Below are positions 45,237-56,660 of a DNA stretch of 64,000 nucleotides, piece after piece. The notes below the pieces were generated by a model, which ran no database searches, was not told the DNA's origin, and was given only the letters and a program-made list of their open reading frames with translations. The DNA lies in assembly GCA_016169945.1 (NCBI GenBank), contig JADLSH010000201.1, positions 248,001-312,000 of the forward strand, in the 5' to 3' direction. The translations under genes were made by a program, and so were the position numbers. The stretch is from Trachythela sp. YZ-2020 (Eukaryota; Cnidaria; Anthozoa; Malacalcyonacea; Clavulariidae). Within the stretch, counting starts at the first letter, position 1. Each line of letters begins with the position of its first letter.

Positions 45237-47800
45237 AATTCGAAGTGAACCGAAGTTTCGAATCCTTTTTTTAAATTAATTTGTTGTTGTAATATTGAGT
45301 TGCTGTGATATGATTTTTGTGTAAGTTAAGTGGATTAAGGGATGTATTTTGAATAAGATATGCTGTCAAGTTATCGTGAAGACTCTAATTGCTTTTTTCA
45401 GTGAACTATCGTGATAAAAACATTGTATAGCATATCGATTTAGATAGTATTTGTAAGGTTGATCGTTATAGTAGACTTTCACAATAGTTTACCGTAGTTG
45501 TGATTTACGTTTTGTCACATATTTCTAACTAGATATAAAGTAGTTCTAAACAGATGTGTTACACTTTCTCAAAACGTTTAGTTTTTTAGTTAGTAATTTA
45601 TTTGATGGCGATTGTATAGGATATGGTTACCCAGCGTAAACTGAATGGGGCAGGACATTTTTTAAAACCGTAGCGTGGTGGGGCATTTGTTCCAACGAGC
45701 CCTTTCTGGGACTTGCTGCCCCAGTTGACTGGGCCCTTTGACCAGAAGTTATGAACTTTCAAAGGCGATAACAAATCAACAAGTCAATAGTTTTGTTTTT
45801 ATTTAGTGAACTGAGTGCAAAATGCGAACAAATATATCTTTGTTAATTCGGCTTCTAATTCTTTCCTCACCACACCCCCGTCATTTGGCGACAATTGTAC
45901 GAAATTTGTTAGTGTGCGTAGCAGGCGGTGAATGGCAACCGAATTTTAGCTACAGCTAAATAACGTTTACTGTAATAATGATATACACTGGCATGGAAAA
46001 AACGGAGCTCGATCTAACATGCTGCGCGGAGGGGCAGGGGTGATCTCCCCCAAATTGGTTAAGTCCGTTCCTAATTCATTAACAATTATACTCAACAAAG
46101 TTGGGACAAGCAAGTACACACATGCACCCCACCAAGCAATTTAATCCACTAAACCCAACTATAAAACATAAATTTTTGTAATATTCTTGCTATCCAAATT
46201 ATTTTATTCGGCAAAAGAAACTGCAGCAAATAGCTTTTATGGGCGTCAATTTCTCGAATTTTCTTGCAGGAGCATGTCCCCGTAATCCCCAGCGCATATG
46301 TTTGATTGAAAACTCCGTTAATTTTGATCGAATTTAATTCTTAGTAATAATTATAAATCATATAATTTATTGTCTTACGCCAAACGGTTTATTTATTCAG
46401 GAAAGCTTTTGATTCTCAAGAAAGCAATATCTATTATCGCCATGCAAACCTACAAAGAACTAAGTAGACGTCCTGTCATTATACCTAAGAAAGTGGCGGG
46501 GCCATGGGCCCTTTTGCACGTTTTTCCCCACCACCGAAGAATTCTTAAAAGATGCACTGGAAGTCTGTAGTGCGGCATGGCCGCGGCCCCTTTACAGTAT
46601 TCACAACACTTATGATGTGATGTAAAGTAAGCTGAATAATGCGTAAATTGTCATACTAGTCAGAAAGACTAGTCAGAAAGGAAAATGACTCACCCGCCCC
46701 CGGCACCCGCTTGATTTACGTGCGTCGTAAAAGCTCCGCCACCACTATAAGCCATGCTTTTCAAGCTTGGTTTACACGGATGGTCACTATTGATCCCATC
46801 TTTAATTTGACTGAGCATGCAGATTATAAGGATTGTGAAAGCTATAAAATACGATTTCAGATCAATTGACAGTGTATTAAAAGTACCTATGTTATTACAG
46901 AGTACAAAATAGAAACATAAAAATTTCAACCGTTTAATAAGACCTTCCATGTGTAAGCCGACATCAAGCGCTCGCAGCTGACCAATATAAAGCCTTAAAG
47001 GCCAAATCGCCACGGCCAACCGCTTATATAATTGAAGTTTTGCGATGCTCTCTCAAGGGCTGTTTTGCCGGTTTACGTCCGTGGACGGAATGGAAGGTGG
47101 ATGATTTTGAAGTATTGAAATAATATCTCATTAGCAATTAGTTATTTATGTATAAACGAAAAGTTAAGATGTTTAACGAACTGAGATGCTGTTTGTCTGA
47201 CCATGTATACTATTAGAAAACTCATTATCTGATCCTCTAATTAACATTTACAAACTCATTAGGGCTGCAGTTTAACTGTCCTCATCAATTATATTCGTAC
47301 AGCGCGAGTCATAAATTGGCTACTTGATAGGGGCCGCGGAGTGTGACTCGAATCGTAGTCGGTGCGTGTTAGCCAATCAGATTTTAGAATTGGCCACACG
47401 TTACATGTAGGCGTACCTGTCATCACCCAAGTATCGATGGCTTTTCCTATTCCCGTGTCTGTTTATCCACAGGTTTATCTCAACTGCATTAGCGAACATT
47501 CAAGCTATAAATTTTAGATATTTTGTAAGATTTTTATCGTAGCATCATGTATTCAATCAAAGATGCTATAAGTTATAGCCTTAGGAAGCTTGGATTAGAA
47601 TAAATAAGAGAAAATCAACGGCAAGTGGCAGAAGCGTATTTTTTTTAAATTTTAATTTAACAACTTTATTGGTGCCATAAATTACATTAAAATAAAGTAC
47701 AATATCAACATTAAAATAAAGTACAATATCAACTGGCCCAAAAGGGAAGGTGCGAACGAGACTATATAGAAGTCCCATGCAAGGCACCTCCCTTCTCTAA
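45237..47800. other. downstream region of the host gene, no confident gene
   Basis: It includes the 3' UTR of the D8C gene, a G-rich dispersed block (about 45640-45740), and AT-rich sequence. The minus frame 46690-47019 (109 codons) has a hydrophobic segment (FIAFTILIICMLSQ) but no known domain. A 60-bp segment at about 47440-47500 is the inverse of 23260-23320 (TGTTTATCCACAGGTTTATC). Confidence 0.35.
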
Positions 47801-47829
47801 TAAGTAGTAACATTTATATGAAAAAATGA

Positions 47830-49990
47830 AAAATATAAATATGAAAACAATGAAATAAGCAAAATGATCAAACAGGAGCGAATGATGATTTATAGATAGA
47901 GCTAGTCAACTCTCTAGGAGTGATTTGGTAAAAGTTGACGCACGAAACATCATCCGTTCCTATTTGAACGTTTTACCTCTAAATAATTCGTTTACTCTAT
48001 GACCTATGACAAGAGCAGTCCCGCACTAGACTCCATGTGCACGTCATGTCTACGTTAAAGGTTCTGTACAGCTCTAAACTAAATATGTCTTTAGCAAACG
48101 TTTTAAACAATGATAAGCTGGAAAAGCTTCGAGAAGTGGGATTGATCATAATACTGTTCCAGAGCTTAATTATACGATTGAAGTACGATCCTTGGAAAGT
48201 GGTTGTACTGCAGAACGGAGTCTTTAGAGTTATCGCTTTACTTAACCTAGTGCGACCGTGTGTTACAAAGGAAACATAGTTATTGATATCCAATTTTATA
48301 TGCCCGTGCATTGCCTTATAAAAGAAAACCAGGTCCTTTACTTCGCGGTCGTAACATAATGGCAGTAACTTCAGGATCACCAGTCTTTCCTTGTACGACT
48401 GTTCACCTTTTCGTTGCTTCAGGATCCACCTCGTTGACCTTCTTTGAACATTTTCAACTTTAATTTTCAGTGAAGTCAGTGCTGGAGACCAGATTTGAGT
48501 AGCGTAATCGAGGTGGCACTTGACCAGGGAGAGATACAAAGAACGCCGCACTTTCGTGTTGGTCAGCAAGGGCATGTCCTACGTAAGAGACCAAGCATCT
48601 TGTTGGCTTTGCACACTACAGCGAGGACTTGCTGATCCCAAGTGAGGTGGTTGGTAATGATACATCCAAGGTCTTTTCTTTTCTAACATGGACCAGCGTT
48701 GTATCTCCAAGATGGTAATCAAAATATAGTGGATTGCTTTTCCTGGTTACTGTCAATACCTTACACTTCGATGCATTGAAACTAATGTTGTTGTTATGGC
48801 TCCACGTATCTAGACGATTCAAGGATTGTTGCAAACTTTCACAGCTACCGAGACTGGATATGCTCTTGTAAAGTTTGGAATCATCAGCATACAGTGCTGT
48901 CTGTGACGTATCAGACACAACTTTAGGAAATCATTGATAAAAATAACGAAAAGTATAGGACCAAGTAAACTTCCTGAGGAACGCCAGACGTTACAGCCGC
49001 CCAATCAGAGGCTACACCATCAACAACAACTCTCTGAACACGGCCGTGCAGGTAGTCGGTAAACCAATTCAATAAGTTTCCATTCACTCCATATGATTTT
49101 AGTTTGGCAAGGAGAATGTCATGGTCAACTGAGTCGAATGCTTTGGCGAAGTCCAAATATAAAATATCTGTTTGGATGTTCTTGTCCAAGTTCTTGCCGA
49201 TAGCGTGGAAAATAGACAGAAGTTGTGTTACACACGATCGGTTTCTGATGAAGCCATGCTGTTCATCAGCGATTAGATGAGATATATGGTTGTACAGATT
49301 GCTGCATACTGAGCGTTCAAGAATCTTGCTAACAATCGACAACAGCGAGATAGGACGAAAGTTCTCAGCTACTTCTTTTGACTCCTTCTTATGAACAGGT
49401 GTGATGTTCGCAGCCTTCCATTCTATGGGTACTCTGCCGCAGTTCAGAGAATGATTAAATAACGCACACAAACTTGGTCCAATTTGTTCACTACATTCCT
49501 TTAATAATCGAGGGTGAATTCCGTCAGGACCATGCGCCTTGGTTACATCTAGACTGCGCAAATTTTTCACGACTTCTTCCACACTAACAGTAAGATCGGA
49601 TAACTCTGCGTCGGTTTGAGATGGAGTGTCGTAATGATCGTCATTCATGCTTTCCGTCGGCCTTGAAGCTCGAAAAACAGACGCAAAGTATGAGTTAAAA
49701 AGTTCTGCTTTTTCACGTGAGGTTTTGGCTGTGACGCCGTTATATTTTATGCAAGAATTTTGATCTGTTCGATTACGAAGCATAGCTTTATGATAAGACC
49801 AAAATGTTTTAGGATTGGAACAGAAAGATGATTCAACCTTGTGAAGATACTCACCGTATCCCTCCAGCCATGATGTTTTGATGGTCTGACTAACTGGGCC
49901 AGGCAAAAGCCTTACTTTCACATTGCTCCATTTATTTGCTTGGTTTGGGGAGAAACGTTAGCTCTTGAGACGATTTTAGTTGGCGTCGCC
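47830..49990 (-). mobile_element. CR1-type non-LTR retrotransposon, minus strand, 5'-truncated
   Basis: On the minus strand, RT (49921-48923) is followed by overlapping shifted frames (49004-48819, 48918-48616) and the C-terminal part (48575-47997). The endonuclease is absent. The limits are approximate. It carries the most complete CR1 RT on this strand. Confidence 0.85.
47997..49921 (-). pseudogene. RT and C-terminal region of the CR1-type element
   Basis: The 332-codon frame holds AHGPDGIHPRLLKECSE, NITPVHKKESKEVAENFRPI, LLSIVSKILERSV, and ILYLDFAKAFDSVDH (first Asp). At SGVPQ a frameshift occurs and SLLGPILFVIFIND continues in the next frame. A second shift gives TALYADDSKLYKS (YADD intact). 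The thumb reads LNRLDTWSHNNNISFNASKC. After another shift the terminal frame has VKCHLDYATQIWSP, VQRRSTRWILKQRKGEQSYK and FNRIIKLWNSI, with a natural stop after CHRS. Confidence 0.9.
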
Positions 49991-50040
49991 AATCGCCATT
50001 CACATTGTCGCAAAGTGTAGCATGTTTGTAACCCGAGTCC

Positions 50041-50340
50041 TATCTCATATAGCAAATCTGTCAGTTCATGCTGTCAAAACAACACTCGCGTTTTGAGTGG
50101 GAAAACAAATTCGGCTCCGCTATGAAATGGCTATAGACTTTCTCAAAGTCCCTCGTCTTTAGGATCGTCTTTATAACGAAGGAATTTTCAAGGAAGTATC
50201 TGCGAAAGAGTATGGAATTTGCGGAAGTCAATTGTTTATGCGCGGTGTGAGACGAGGGACTTTTCCAACTTGCAGCGCGCCAAATTTTACTGACCCAAAA
50301 ACGGGTCAGTAACGCTATGTATAATATGAACATACTCTGT
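50041..50340. repeat. dispersed repeat also found at about 55970-56090
   Basis: The block GACTTTCTCAAAGTCCCTCG to GAAGTCAATTGTTTATGC occurs here (about 50128-50240) and in the same orientation at about 55984-56090. The two copies flank the foldback element X on either side. Confidence 0.75.
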
Positions 50341-50773
50341 TGAGAGTTTGTCTAAAAGTCGAGGGTCGAGAGTAAAAGTCGAGAGTTAAAAGTCGAGAGT
50401 CGAGAGTAAAAAGTCGAGAGTCGAAAAATTCACTAGATAAAGCCATATTATAAGATGTAATACTTATATGTATACCCTAGCATAGTTTGCAGGATGAGAC
50501 ACGCTAAATATATCACGAAACATGAAAGACGTCAATTGAAAGTTTTGTAACATCTATTTCAAAATATCAATATTTTCCATGACCATGTATTGTATTGTTC
50601 TTCCACATGGAATAATTCCCACATGAAACCCATGTTTACTGCGATGAGTAATATGACACTGGTACGCAAGCAAATGTGCATATTTTGTAGCGTATAAAAG
50701 CGTTAAAAATATATACATGTGCGCGAAATAATTTTGCATTTGGAAAGCTATAAAACGAAAGTGTTGTTCCATC

Positions 50774-52617
50774 TTTTCCATCTTTCACCTTTTACTCTCG
50801 ACCCTCGACTTTTAGACAAACTCTCTTTTCAGAATTATACTAAAAGTTCTGAATCCGAGTTCACTGCATTTACACCAATTGCGGTCAACAAAATTTCTGA
50901 TCTTTTAAGAGGGCTGTCTTGTAACAAAGCATGTGGTGTTGACAAAATTTCCAGTAAAATTCTTAAATTAGCATCACCAGCTATTTCTACTACACTTACA
51001 TATATTTTTAATCAAAGTATTACTCTTTGCAGTTTTCCAGATGAATGGAAAGTAGCTAGAGTTTTACCTCTTTATAAAAGTGGTCATCGTAATATTCCTG
51101 GTAATTACAGGCCAATATCGATACTACCAGTCATAAGCAAAATCATGGAAAGAATACTGTACGACCAGCTTTATGAATATTTAACTAAAAACGAAATTCT
51201 TTCTGATAACCAGTTTGGCTTTCGTAAGTTTCACTCCACCGCTACGTCCCTATTAGATTCAACAAATAGTTGGTACGTTAACATGGATAGAAAAATGTTT
51301 AACTTAGTAGTTTTTATAGATCTGAAAAAAGCATTTGACACCGTAGATCATCAAATTCTACTTGAGAAGATGAGAATTTATGGTATTAAGGATAAGGCAC
51401 ATTCGTTGTTGAGATCATATCTTACTGATCGCACCCAAAAATGCCAAGTAAATGGTGTCGTCTCGTCTGAACACAAAGTTAAATGTGGTGTTCCTCAAGG
51501 CTCCATTTTAGGTCCTTTATTTTTCCTAATATACATAAATGATTTATCTGAATGCCTAAATAGGACAAAGCCAAGACTTTTGCAGATGACACAAACCTAA
51601 CTGCTTCTGGTGGATCAATAAATGATGTTGAAAATGCAATGAACTCTGATTTGGAAAACCTCAGAATGTGGCTAAACGCAAACAAACTGAGCCTAAACAT
51701 TGCTAAAACTGAATTTATGCTTATTGGAACAAGATCTCTAGTGCATACTGTTTCAGATTCACATTTAAACATAATGATTGAAAACAAACCAATTAAACAA
51801 GTGCAGGAATATAAGACACTAGGAGTAATAGTTGATCAGCATCTATCTTGGAAAAGCAACACTGAGAGTATCTGTAAGAAAATCACATCAGGCATTTCTG
51901 TTATTAGAAAACTAAAAGAATTTGTTGACCGTGATACACTTGTTTCTATATTTAATGCAATTGTACAACCATACTTTACTTATTGTTGTGAAGTGTGGGA
52001 CATTTTTGGTGAAACTCAATCACAACGATTACAAAAGCTCCAAAATAGATGCGCTCGAATTATTATGGACATGGGAAATGAGGTTAATGCTCAAATTGCA
52101 TTAAATTCGTTAGGTTGGGAGACACTAAAAGTACATAGAACTAAAGCCAAGGCAAAATTAATGTTCAAAATTTTAAATAAGTCTGGGCCAAAAAGCCTAA
52201 CAGACCTTTTTAGCTACAAGAATGAGAATACACATTACTGTCTACGTGACAATGAAACAACACTCGTTTTGCCACAGCCTCGCACAAATAGCATGAAAAA
52301 GAGTTTCCAGTTTGATGGGGCAAAAATATGGAACTCAGTCCATAAAGAAATCAGAGGGATTGGGTCCCAGTCTCTATTTGAAAGAAAAATTGCTGCTCAT
52401 GTTGCTAAATAATATATTTATATAATTATATAAATCCTTTATTGTAAATAGTTAACTATATGTTTTGTTAGTTGTCTATATTGTCAATTTTGTCAATTGG
52501 AACAGTTACATTATTTCTATAATAACTTTAGAACACACGCCCTTCGTGGAAATCAATATTCTTAATTGACGTAGTTAGCGTGTCAAAATAAAATTTTCTA
52601 TCTATCTATCTATCTAT
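50774..52617 (+). mobile_element. L2-like non-LTR element inserted in the left arm of X
   Basis: The uninterrupted right arm shows the empty site (GTTCCATC|ATTC). Here it is split after 50773, and X resumes at about 52618, directly after an ATCT microsatellite tail (52597-52619). The insert begins with a 45-bp piece ending GACAAACTC that duplicates X's own terminus, then an L2-like RT ORF. No clear target duplication was found, as expected for CR1/L2 elements. Confidence 0.88.
50850..52412 (+). pseudogene. L2-like RT, nearly intact with one frameshift
   Basis: Frame 50719-51600 has NKACGVDKISSKILKLASPA, WKVARVLPLYKSG, NYRPISILPVISKIMERI, NQFGFRKFHSTATSL, VFIDLKKAFDTVDH and GVPQGSILGPLFFLIYIND. 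At 51570-51590 the FADDTNLTASG box lies in the +1/-1 frame, so a single-base indel separates the parts. Frame 51639-52412 completes thumb and C-terminus (LSWKSNTESICKKI, IVQPYFTYC, FDGAKIWNSVHKEI) with a stop. Only one break and three intact Asp make this the youngest retrotransposon copy here. The first codons of the long frame belong to X. Confidence 0.9.
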
Positions 52618-53106
52618 CTCATCATTCTTTTTTACATTGCTGGATATGTGAGTCACCTACATGTAAAGCACAACTCATTTCAACTCACTGCCATTCGAAT
52701 ATTTGAGTAGTGCGTTCAGAACTGAGACCATGTCTGTTCTGACAATAATGTGCATGACAATAGTATCACTATTGCGTATAACCAAACGCAGCCAAGAAGA
52801 AGTTTTTTTCAGAAAACTAGAAGTTTTTTTCCATCAAAAACGAAGTGCTTCGAGTTGCACTAGGGGACGAAAGATACTCCGTTTCATGGCCATGTGCGTA
52901 AAGCCAGGCTGTCAGACTTTCTACATCGATCGGCTTCAAACTCATTGCCTGGCAATGCCTGCCAAGAGGCCCAAGAGTACACTTATATATTAAAGCATGC
53001 TTATACTTATTTAAAACACTTGTCTTGATTTCATAGCTATTTGGTAATTGCTGCGGTAGCGAGCGAGCCTGAAGCGAGCGAGCGGACGCAACAGATCTAA
53101 TTTGTG

Positions 53107-54359
53107 CATAGGCGTACGGGGCTAATCTCAATTGGGGGGGCTGAGGCTTGTTGCCCGAATATTTCCGGCTATTTGCCCTAAAAGTTTTCGTTCCTTATCA
53201 CGTGAATTTTCAAAATGTATCGGTCATTAATTAAAACATGTTTTCCACAGAGCTGTGACGATTGTCTTTATAAACAAACAAACAAACAATATAAATAAAT
53301 TTACAATATGTTAACATATCTTAAGATCTTTTCGATTCAAGCATTAGAACGACCTATAACGTCTGTACAGTATATTTTCGTTATTTCAAAGTTCCTGACT
53401 GTTCTGATACTATATAAATGCTCCCTTCAATAAGACTCAGGAGCTAATTCAGCTATCAAGTTTAAAGTTTTTTACAAGCAGCCTGAGAATCTCTCATGCA
53501 GTTTCTTACAGATCTTCACTTATCCATGCAAGTTAAAAGAAATGAGCATCGCGACCTTTCCGCTTGCCAAAAATGTCAATCATTCTTTCCATGTCGTCTC
53601 TTATCACTCGATTTGCATACTCCTTTCAATGTTTATCAATGCCATGTTGCTAAGCCTCTTCTCGCCCATCGTACTCCGTAGGTACGTCTTCAATCGTCGG
53701 AGCCCACTAAATGACCTTTCGGCCGAACAAGATGTTGCTGGAATTACTGCTAAAATGGTAGCGGCTTTCGTGAACTCGGGTACCATTTCACGCTAAAACT
53801 TCTTAATACCAAACAACAATTAACAACGCTGTGGGTATGAGCTACAGAGCTAGCCGCGCTTTTATAGAGTCGTCTAAAGCTATTTTAGGTAATTATATAA
53901 TGTCCATAAGCAGAAATTACTTGATATGCTATTTATAGTTCAAGCTTATGCAAGCGTGAAGCTTATTACGCAAGCGTGGAGCTTACGCAAGCGTAACAAA
54001 ATTAATATATCATATCAAATATCAATACTCTGAAATCTAGAATATTCTGATAATGTCATATTGCGTGATGTCGTTACTCGTTAGTATTATAGTATAAGCA
54101 AAACCGTAAACTGCGAACTCTTTTAAGCAAAACCGTAAACTGCGAACTCTTTTATTATACAATAATATATCATGATATAATTTGATTTTTCTCTGAAATA
54201 AAAATGTTCATGCCATATTATGGTCTTTTTATCGTCTCATTGTTTGACTCTGTGCCCGAAAAACGGAAATATATTGCCCAAATTTTGCCCGAAAAATTGA
54301 CGGTTCACCGAGTCTGGGGGGGCTGCAGCCCCCCAGCCCCCCCGGCTCGTACGCCTATG
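53107..54359. mobile_element. hAT transposon with 8-bp target duplication
   Basis: The ends are CATAGGCGTACGGGGC at the left and GGCTCGTACGCCTATG at the right. The direct repeat AATTTGTG flanks both sides (53099-53106 and 54360-54367). The duplication length and the encoded hAT C-terminal domain (minus strand) agree. At 1.25 kb it is an internally deleted, non-autonomous copy. A palindromic G7/C7 run (54316-54343) lies near the right end. Confidence 0.95.
53532..53810 (-). pseudogene. hAT transposase C-terminal dimerisation domain
   Basis: The minus frame (53786-53604) reads FTKAATILAVIPATSCSAER and SFSGLRRLKTYLRSTMGEKR, then LSNMALINIERS. This is the hATC dimerisation signature (CSAERSFS...LK...R..M...RLS.LAL..I). 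A one-base deletion then shifts the frame. The tail continues as YANRVIRDDMERMIDIF and GKRKGRDAHFF with a stop near 53533. The zinc finger and RNase H-like core are missing. It resembles the ZMYM1-like hAT group. Confidence 0.9.
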
Positions 54360-54603
54360 AATTTGTGTATATAGGGGATTTGTGAATGAATACTATTGTC
54401 ATGCATATTATTGTCAGAACAGACATGGTCTCAGTTCTGAACGCACTAAGACAAATATTCGAATGGCAGTGAGTTGAAATGAGTTGTGCTTTACATGTAG
54501 GTGACTCACATATCCAGCAAAGTAAAAAAGAATGATGGAACAACACTTTCGTTTTATAGCTTTCCAAATGCAAAATTATTTCGCGCACATGTATATATTT
54601 TTA

Positions 54604-54732
54604 ATCGCAGGGCCGCAGGTTCAATTCCTGCCAGGGACCTATAGTTGCATTTTTCGCAACTGTTCCTGGTTAGGTCTAATAAACGTATAGAATTTACACT
54701 CGATAATTTCCATCTACAAAAAACCCTTCAAC
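54604..54732. mobile_element. tRNA-like SINE with 12-bp target duplication
   Basis: The flanks TATATATTTTTA (54592-54603 and 54733-54744) are identical. The opposite arm of X shows the empty site near 50703-50722. The insert starts ATCGCAGGGCCGCAGG and has a B-box GGTTCAATTCC, so only the 3' half of the tRNA-like head is present, followed by a body with GTTGCATTTTTCGCAACTGT. It is 129 bp, 5'-truncated. Confidence 0.88.
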
Positions 54733-55244
54733 TATATATTTTTAACGCTTTTATACACTACAAAAATATGCAATTTGCTTGCGTAGCAGTGTCATATTAC
54801 TCATCGCAGTAAACATGGGTTTCATGTGGGAATTCCATGTGGAAGAACAATACAATACATGGTCATGGAAAATATTGATATTTTGAAATAGATGTTACAA
54901 AACTTTCAATTGACGTCTTTCATGTTTCGTGATATATTTAGCGTGTCTCATCCTGCAAACTATGCTAGGGTATACATCTAAGTATTACATCTTATAATAT
55001 GGCCTTATCTAGTGAATTTTTCGACTCTCGACTCTCGACTTTTTACTCTCGACTCTCGACTTTTTACTCTGGACTCTCGACTTTTACTCTCGACTCTCGA
55101 CCCTCGACTTTTAGACAAACTCCTTTGTGCGTTGATGATCCCTTCAACCAATCAGAGAGAACGTGAAAAGGGACATGTCAATCAAAGCGTCGCACTTGCT
55201 CATCAAATTTCACATTTATAAATAGACATCCGAAAGTCCAATTA

Positions 55245-55482
55245 ATGCCAGACACAAGGCAAATAGCGCACAAATTACAAATAAATATGGAGAGATCGAT
55301 CTCAAAGGTGATTGAAAAAGCAAGGCAGTCTTCTGGTATTATTTTGCGCCAACGGGAGCTGGAAAGTTTTGAGTTAGCTCCCCATGCCTTCGAGCACATG
55401 TCGGAAAATAGCAAATCGCTAGTTGTCGTTGTTGTTCCATTGGTCTCGCTGATGAAAGCCAAATTACATGCTGCCATTTACA
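55245..55482 (+). pseudogene. RecQ-like helicase fragment
   Basis: FAPTGAGK (Walker A) is at 55343-55366 in one frame. After a shift, LAPHAFEHM and KSLVVVVVPLVSLMK (motif Ia of RecQ-type helicases) lie in the frame 55245-55595. The two boxes are at normal spacing, so one indel between them explains the break. No other helicase motifs follow; the sequence enters an 18-bp tandem repeat. Probably a dead fragment carried by a repeat. Confidence 0.65.
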
Positions 55483-55487
55483 TGCGA

Positions 55488-55545
55488 ATGCCATACCTGT
55501 GCACAATGCCATACCTGTGCACAATGCCATACCTGTGCACAATAA
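55488..55545. repeat. 18-bp tandem repeat, three copies
   Basis: Three units of ATGCCATACCTGTGCACA, in frame as MPYLCT repeated three times. It directly follows the helicase fragment. Confidence 0.9.
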
Positions 55546-55619
55546 ATAGTGCACATGGACAGCTTGGCCGGATAGTTATATACCCTGTTAATTAATAGGC
55601 AAGTCTTTCTTCACACTTT

Positions 55620-56090
55620 TGGCGCGAAGCGCGACAAAAAAACCTGCAAGCGAGACAAGTCGACCTCCCGCTCGCGACTTCGTCGCTTGCGCTCGTCAGT
55701 GCTGCCCTCGACCAGTGCTGCCCTAGACTAGCAGAGGTCAACTTAGACTTGCTACAAGTCGACTCGCATAATAACTGGGTTAATACGAACCTGGTTAATA
55801 TACAGACTAAGGGCGAGCTTGAGCTCCCGAGCGAAGCGAGGGAGCGGCCCTTATCAAGTGGCCAATTTCCGACTCGCGCTTTCGTTGAATTGGGCTTAAC
55901 TGCGCGTCTGGGCTTTACCGCGCGTCAATGGAGTCGACTTGTAGCAAGTCTAAGGTCGACTTGGAGCAAGTCTATGAAATGGCTAGACTTTCTCAAAGTC
56001 CCTCGTCTTTAGGGTCGTCTTTATAACGAAGGAATTTTCAAGGAAGTATCTGCGAAAGAGTAAGGAATTTGCGGAAGTCAATTGTTTATG
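55620..56090. repeat. dispersed GTCGAC-rich repeat
   Basis: This shares GGCCAATTT(C/T)CGA(A/C)TCGCGCTTT and CTGGGCTTTACCGCG words with about 23455-23550, and the GACTTTCTCAAAGTCCCTCG block with 50128. It has many GTCGACTTG and AGCAAGTCTA words. Non-coding. Confidence 0.6.
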
Positions 56091-56094
56091 CAAT

Positions 56095-56270
56095 GGCCTG
56101 CGTAGCTGGCGGTTTTAAGGGGTTGGGGTTTGAGGCGAGGGCTGTTGAGGCGCGTGCCACGAAAAATTAGGGAGGCAAGGCGCGGTTTTTCACGCTAATT
56201 TTTCGCTGCTCGCGCCTCAACTGCCTCGCCTCAACACCCAACCCCTTAAAACCGCCAGCTACGCAGGCTA
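56095..56270. mobile_element. 176-bp MITE with GCCTGCGTAGCTGGCGG ends
   Basis: GGCCTGCGTAGCTGGCGGTT at the left is mirrored by AACCGCCAGCTACGCAGGCT at the right. The interior arms (TTGAGGCGAGG) also pair, so almost the whole unit folds. Non-coding; the minus frame 56167-56391 is an artefact of its low stop content. Confidence 0.88.
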
Positions 56271-56444
56271 CCATGAAAGGGCTAAAGCATGTTTCGATCT
56301 GCCGATTCTCCCAGCTTCGCCCAGTCTTCTGAAAAGCATAAAAGTCAGTTGCGTAAACATTGAAAATGTTATTTTTTTCTAAGGTGTCCACAGATACTGT
56401 AGCTGCAATCGATCGTACAGCTGAGTGTTGTTTTCTGAAAGGTC

Positions 56445-56660
56445 ATGTTAAAAACAATGGTTTTAGGTCAGAAGGTCGGATTCGAGCTGAAACAAGTCTT
56501 AATTACAATTGCTTTGCTAATAATGCTCTTGGAGAATGGCCAGCAATCATACCGTACAACATCCTGTTATTGTGATATCCGAGATCATATGTTTCGGTCA
56601 GAATTGATCAGAATCTCGTGGAGTCTTTGTGCAATTTGGAATCATTCCCTTGAACATAAG
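56445..56660 (+). CDS. candidate first exon with a hydrophobic leader
   Basis: ATG plus 71 codons ends at a donor (CATAAG|GTAATT, phase 0). The leader VLITIALLIMLLENGQQ could be a signal peptide, and the rest carries three Cys (CYCDIRDH, SLCAIW). I do not recognise the family and found no continuing exon. A chance ORF is possible. Confidence 0.25.

Larger units (their letters stand above)
50344..55122. mobile_element. foldback element X with about 590-bp TIRs and three insertions
   Basis: The left arm is 50344-50773 plus 52618-52776; the right arm is 54390-55122. The outer ends are GAGTTTGTCTAAAAGTCGAG and its complement, followed by repeated TCGAGAGT units. Without the inserts the element is about 1.5 kb with a central 350-bp region. 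The inserts are an L2-like element (50774-52617), a hAT element (53107-54359) and a SINE (54604-54732). Possible target-site similarity (CTCTGTTGA versus CTTTGTGCG) is weak. Long arms suggest a Mutator-like or foldback class, not proven. Confidence 0.8.

Noticed and set aside
46690..47019. 109-codon minus frame with a hydrophobic stretch
   Set aside because: No signal peptide position, domain or splice borders; left as an unassigned ORF in the region note.
52817..53131. 104-codon minus frame with Ser/Arg-rich start
   Set aside because: It straddles the border of the hAT element and its target, so it cannot be an ancestral gene.
54604..54660. Functional tRNA gene
   Set aside because: Only the B-box half is present and it is flanked by a 12-bp target duplication; a truncated SINE is the better explanation.
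55178..55554. Minus frames with CTGMALCTGMA repeats
   Set aside because: Antisense of the 18-bp repeat next to the helicase fragment.
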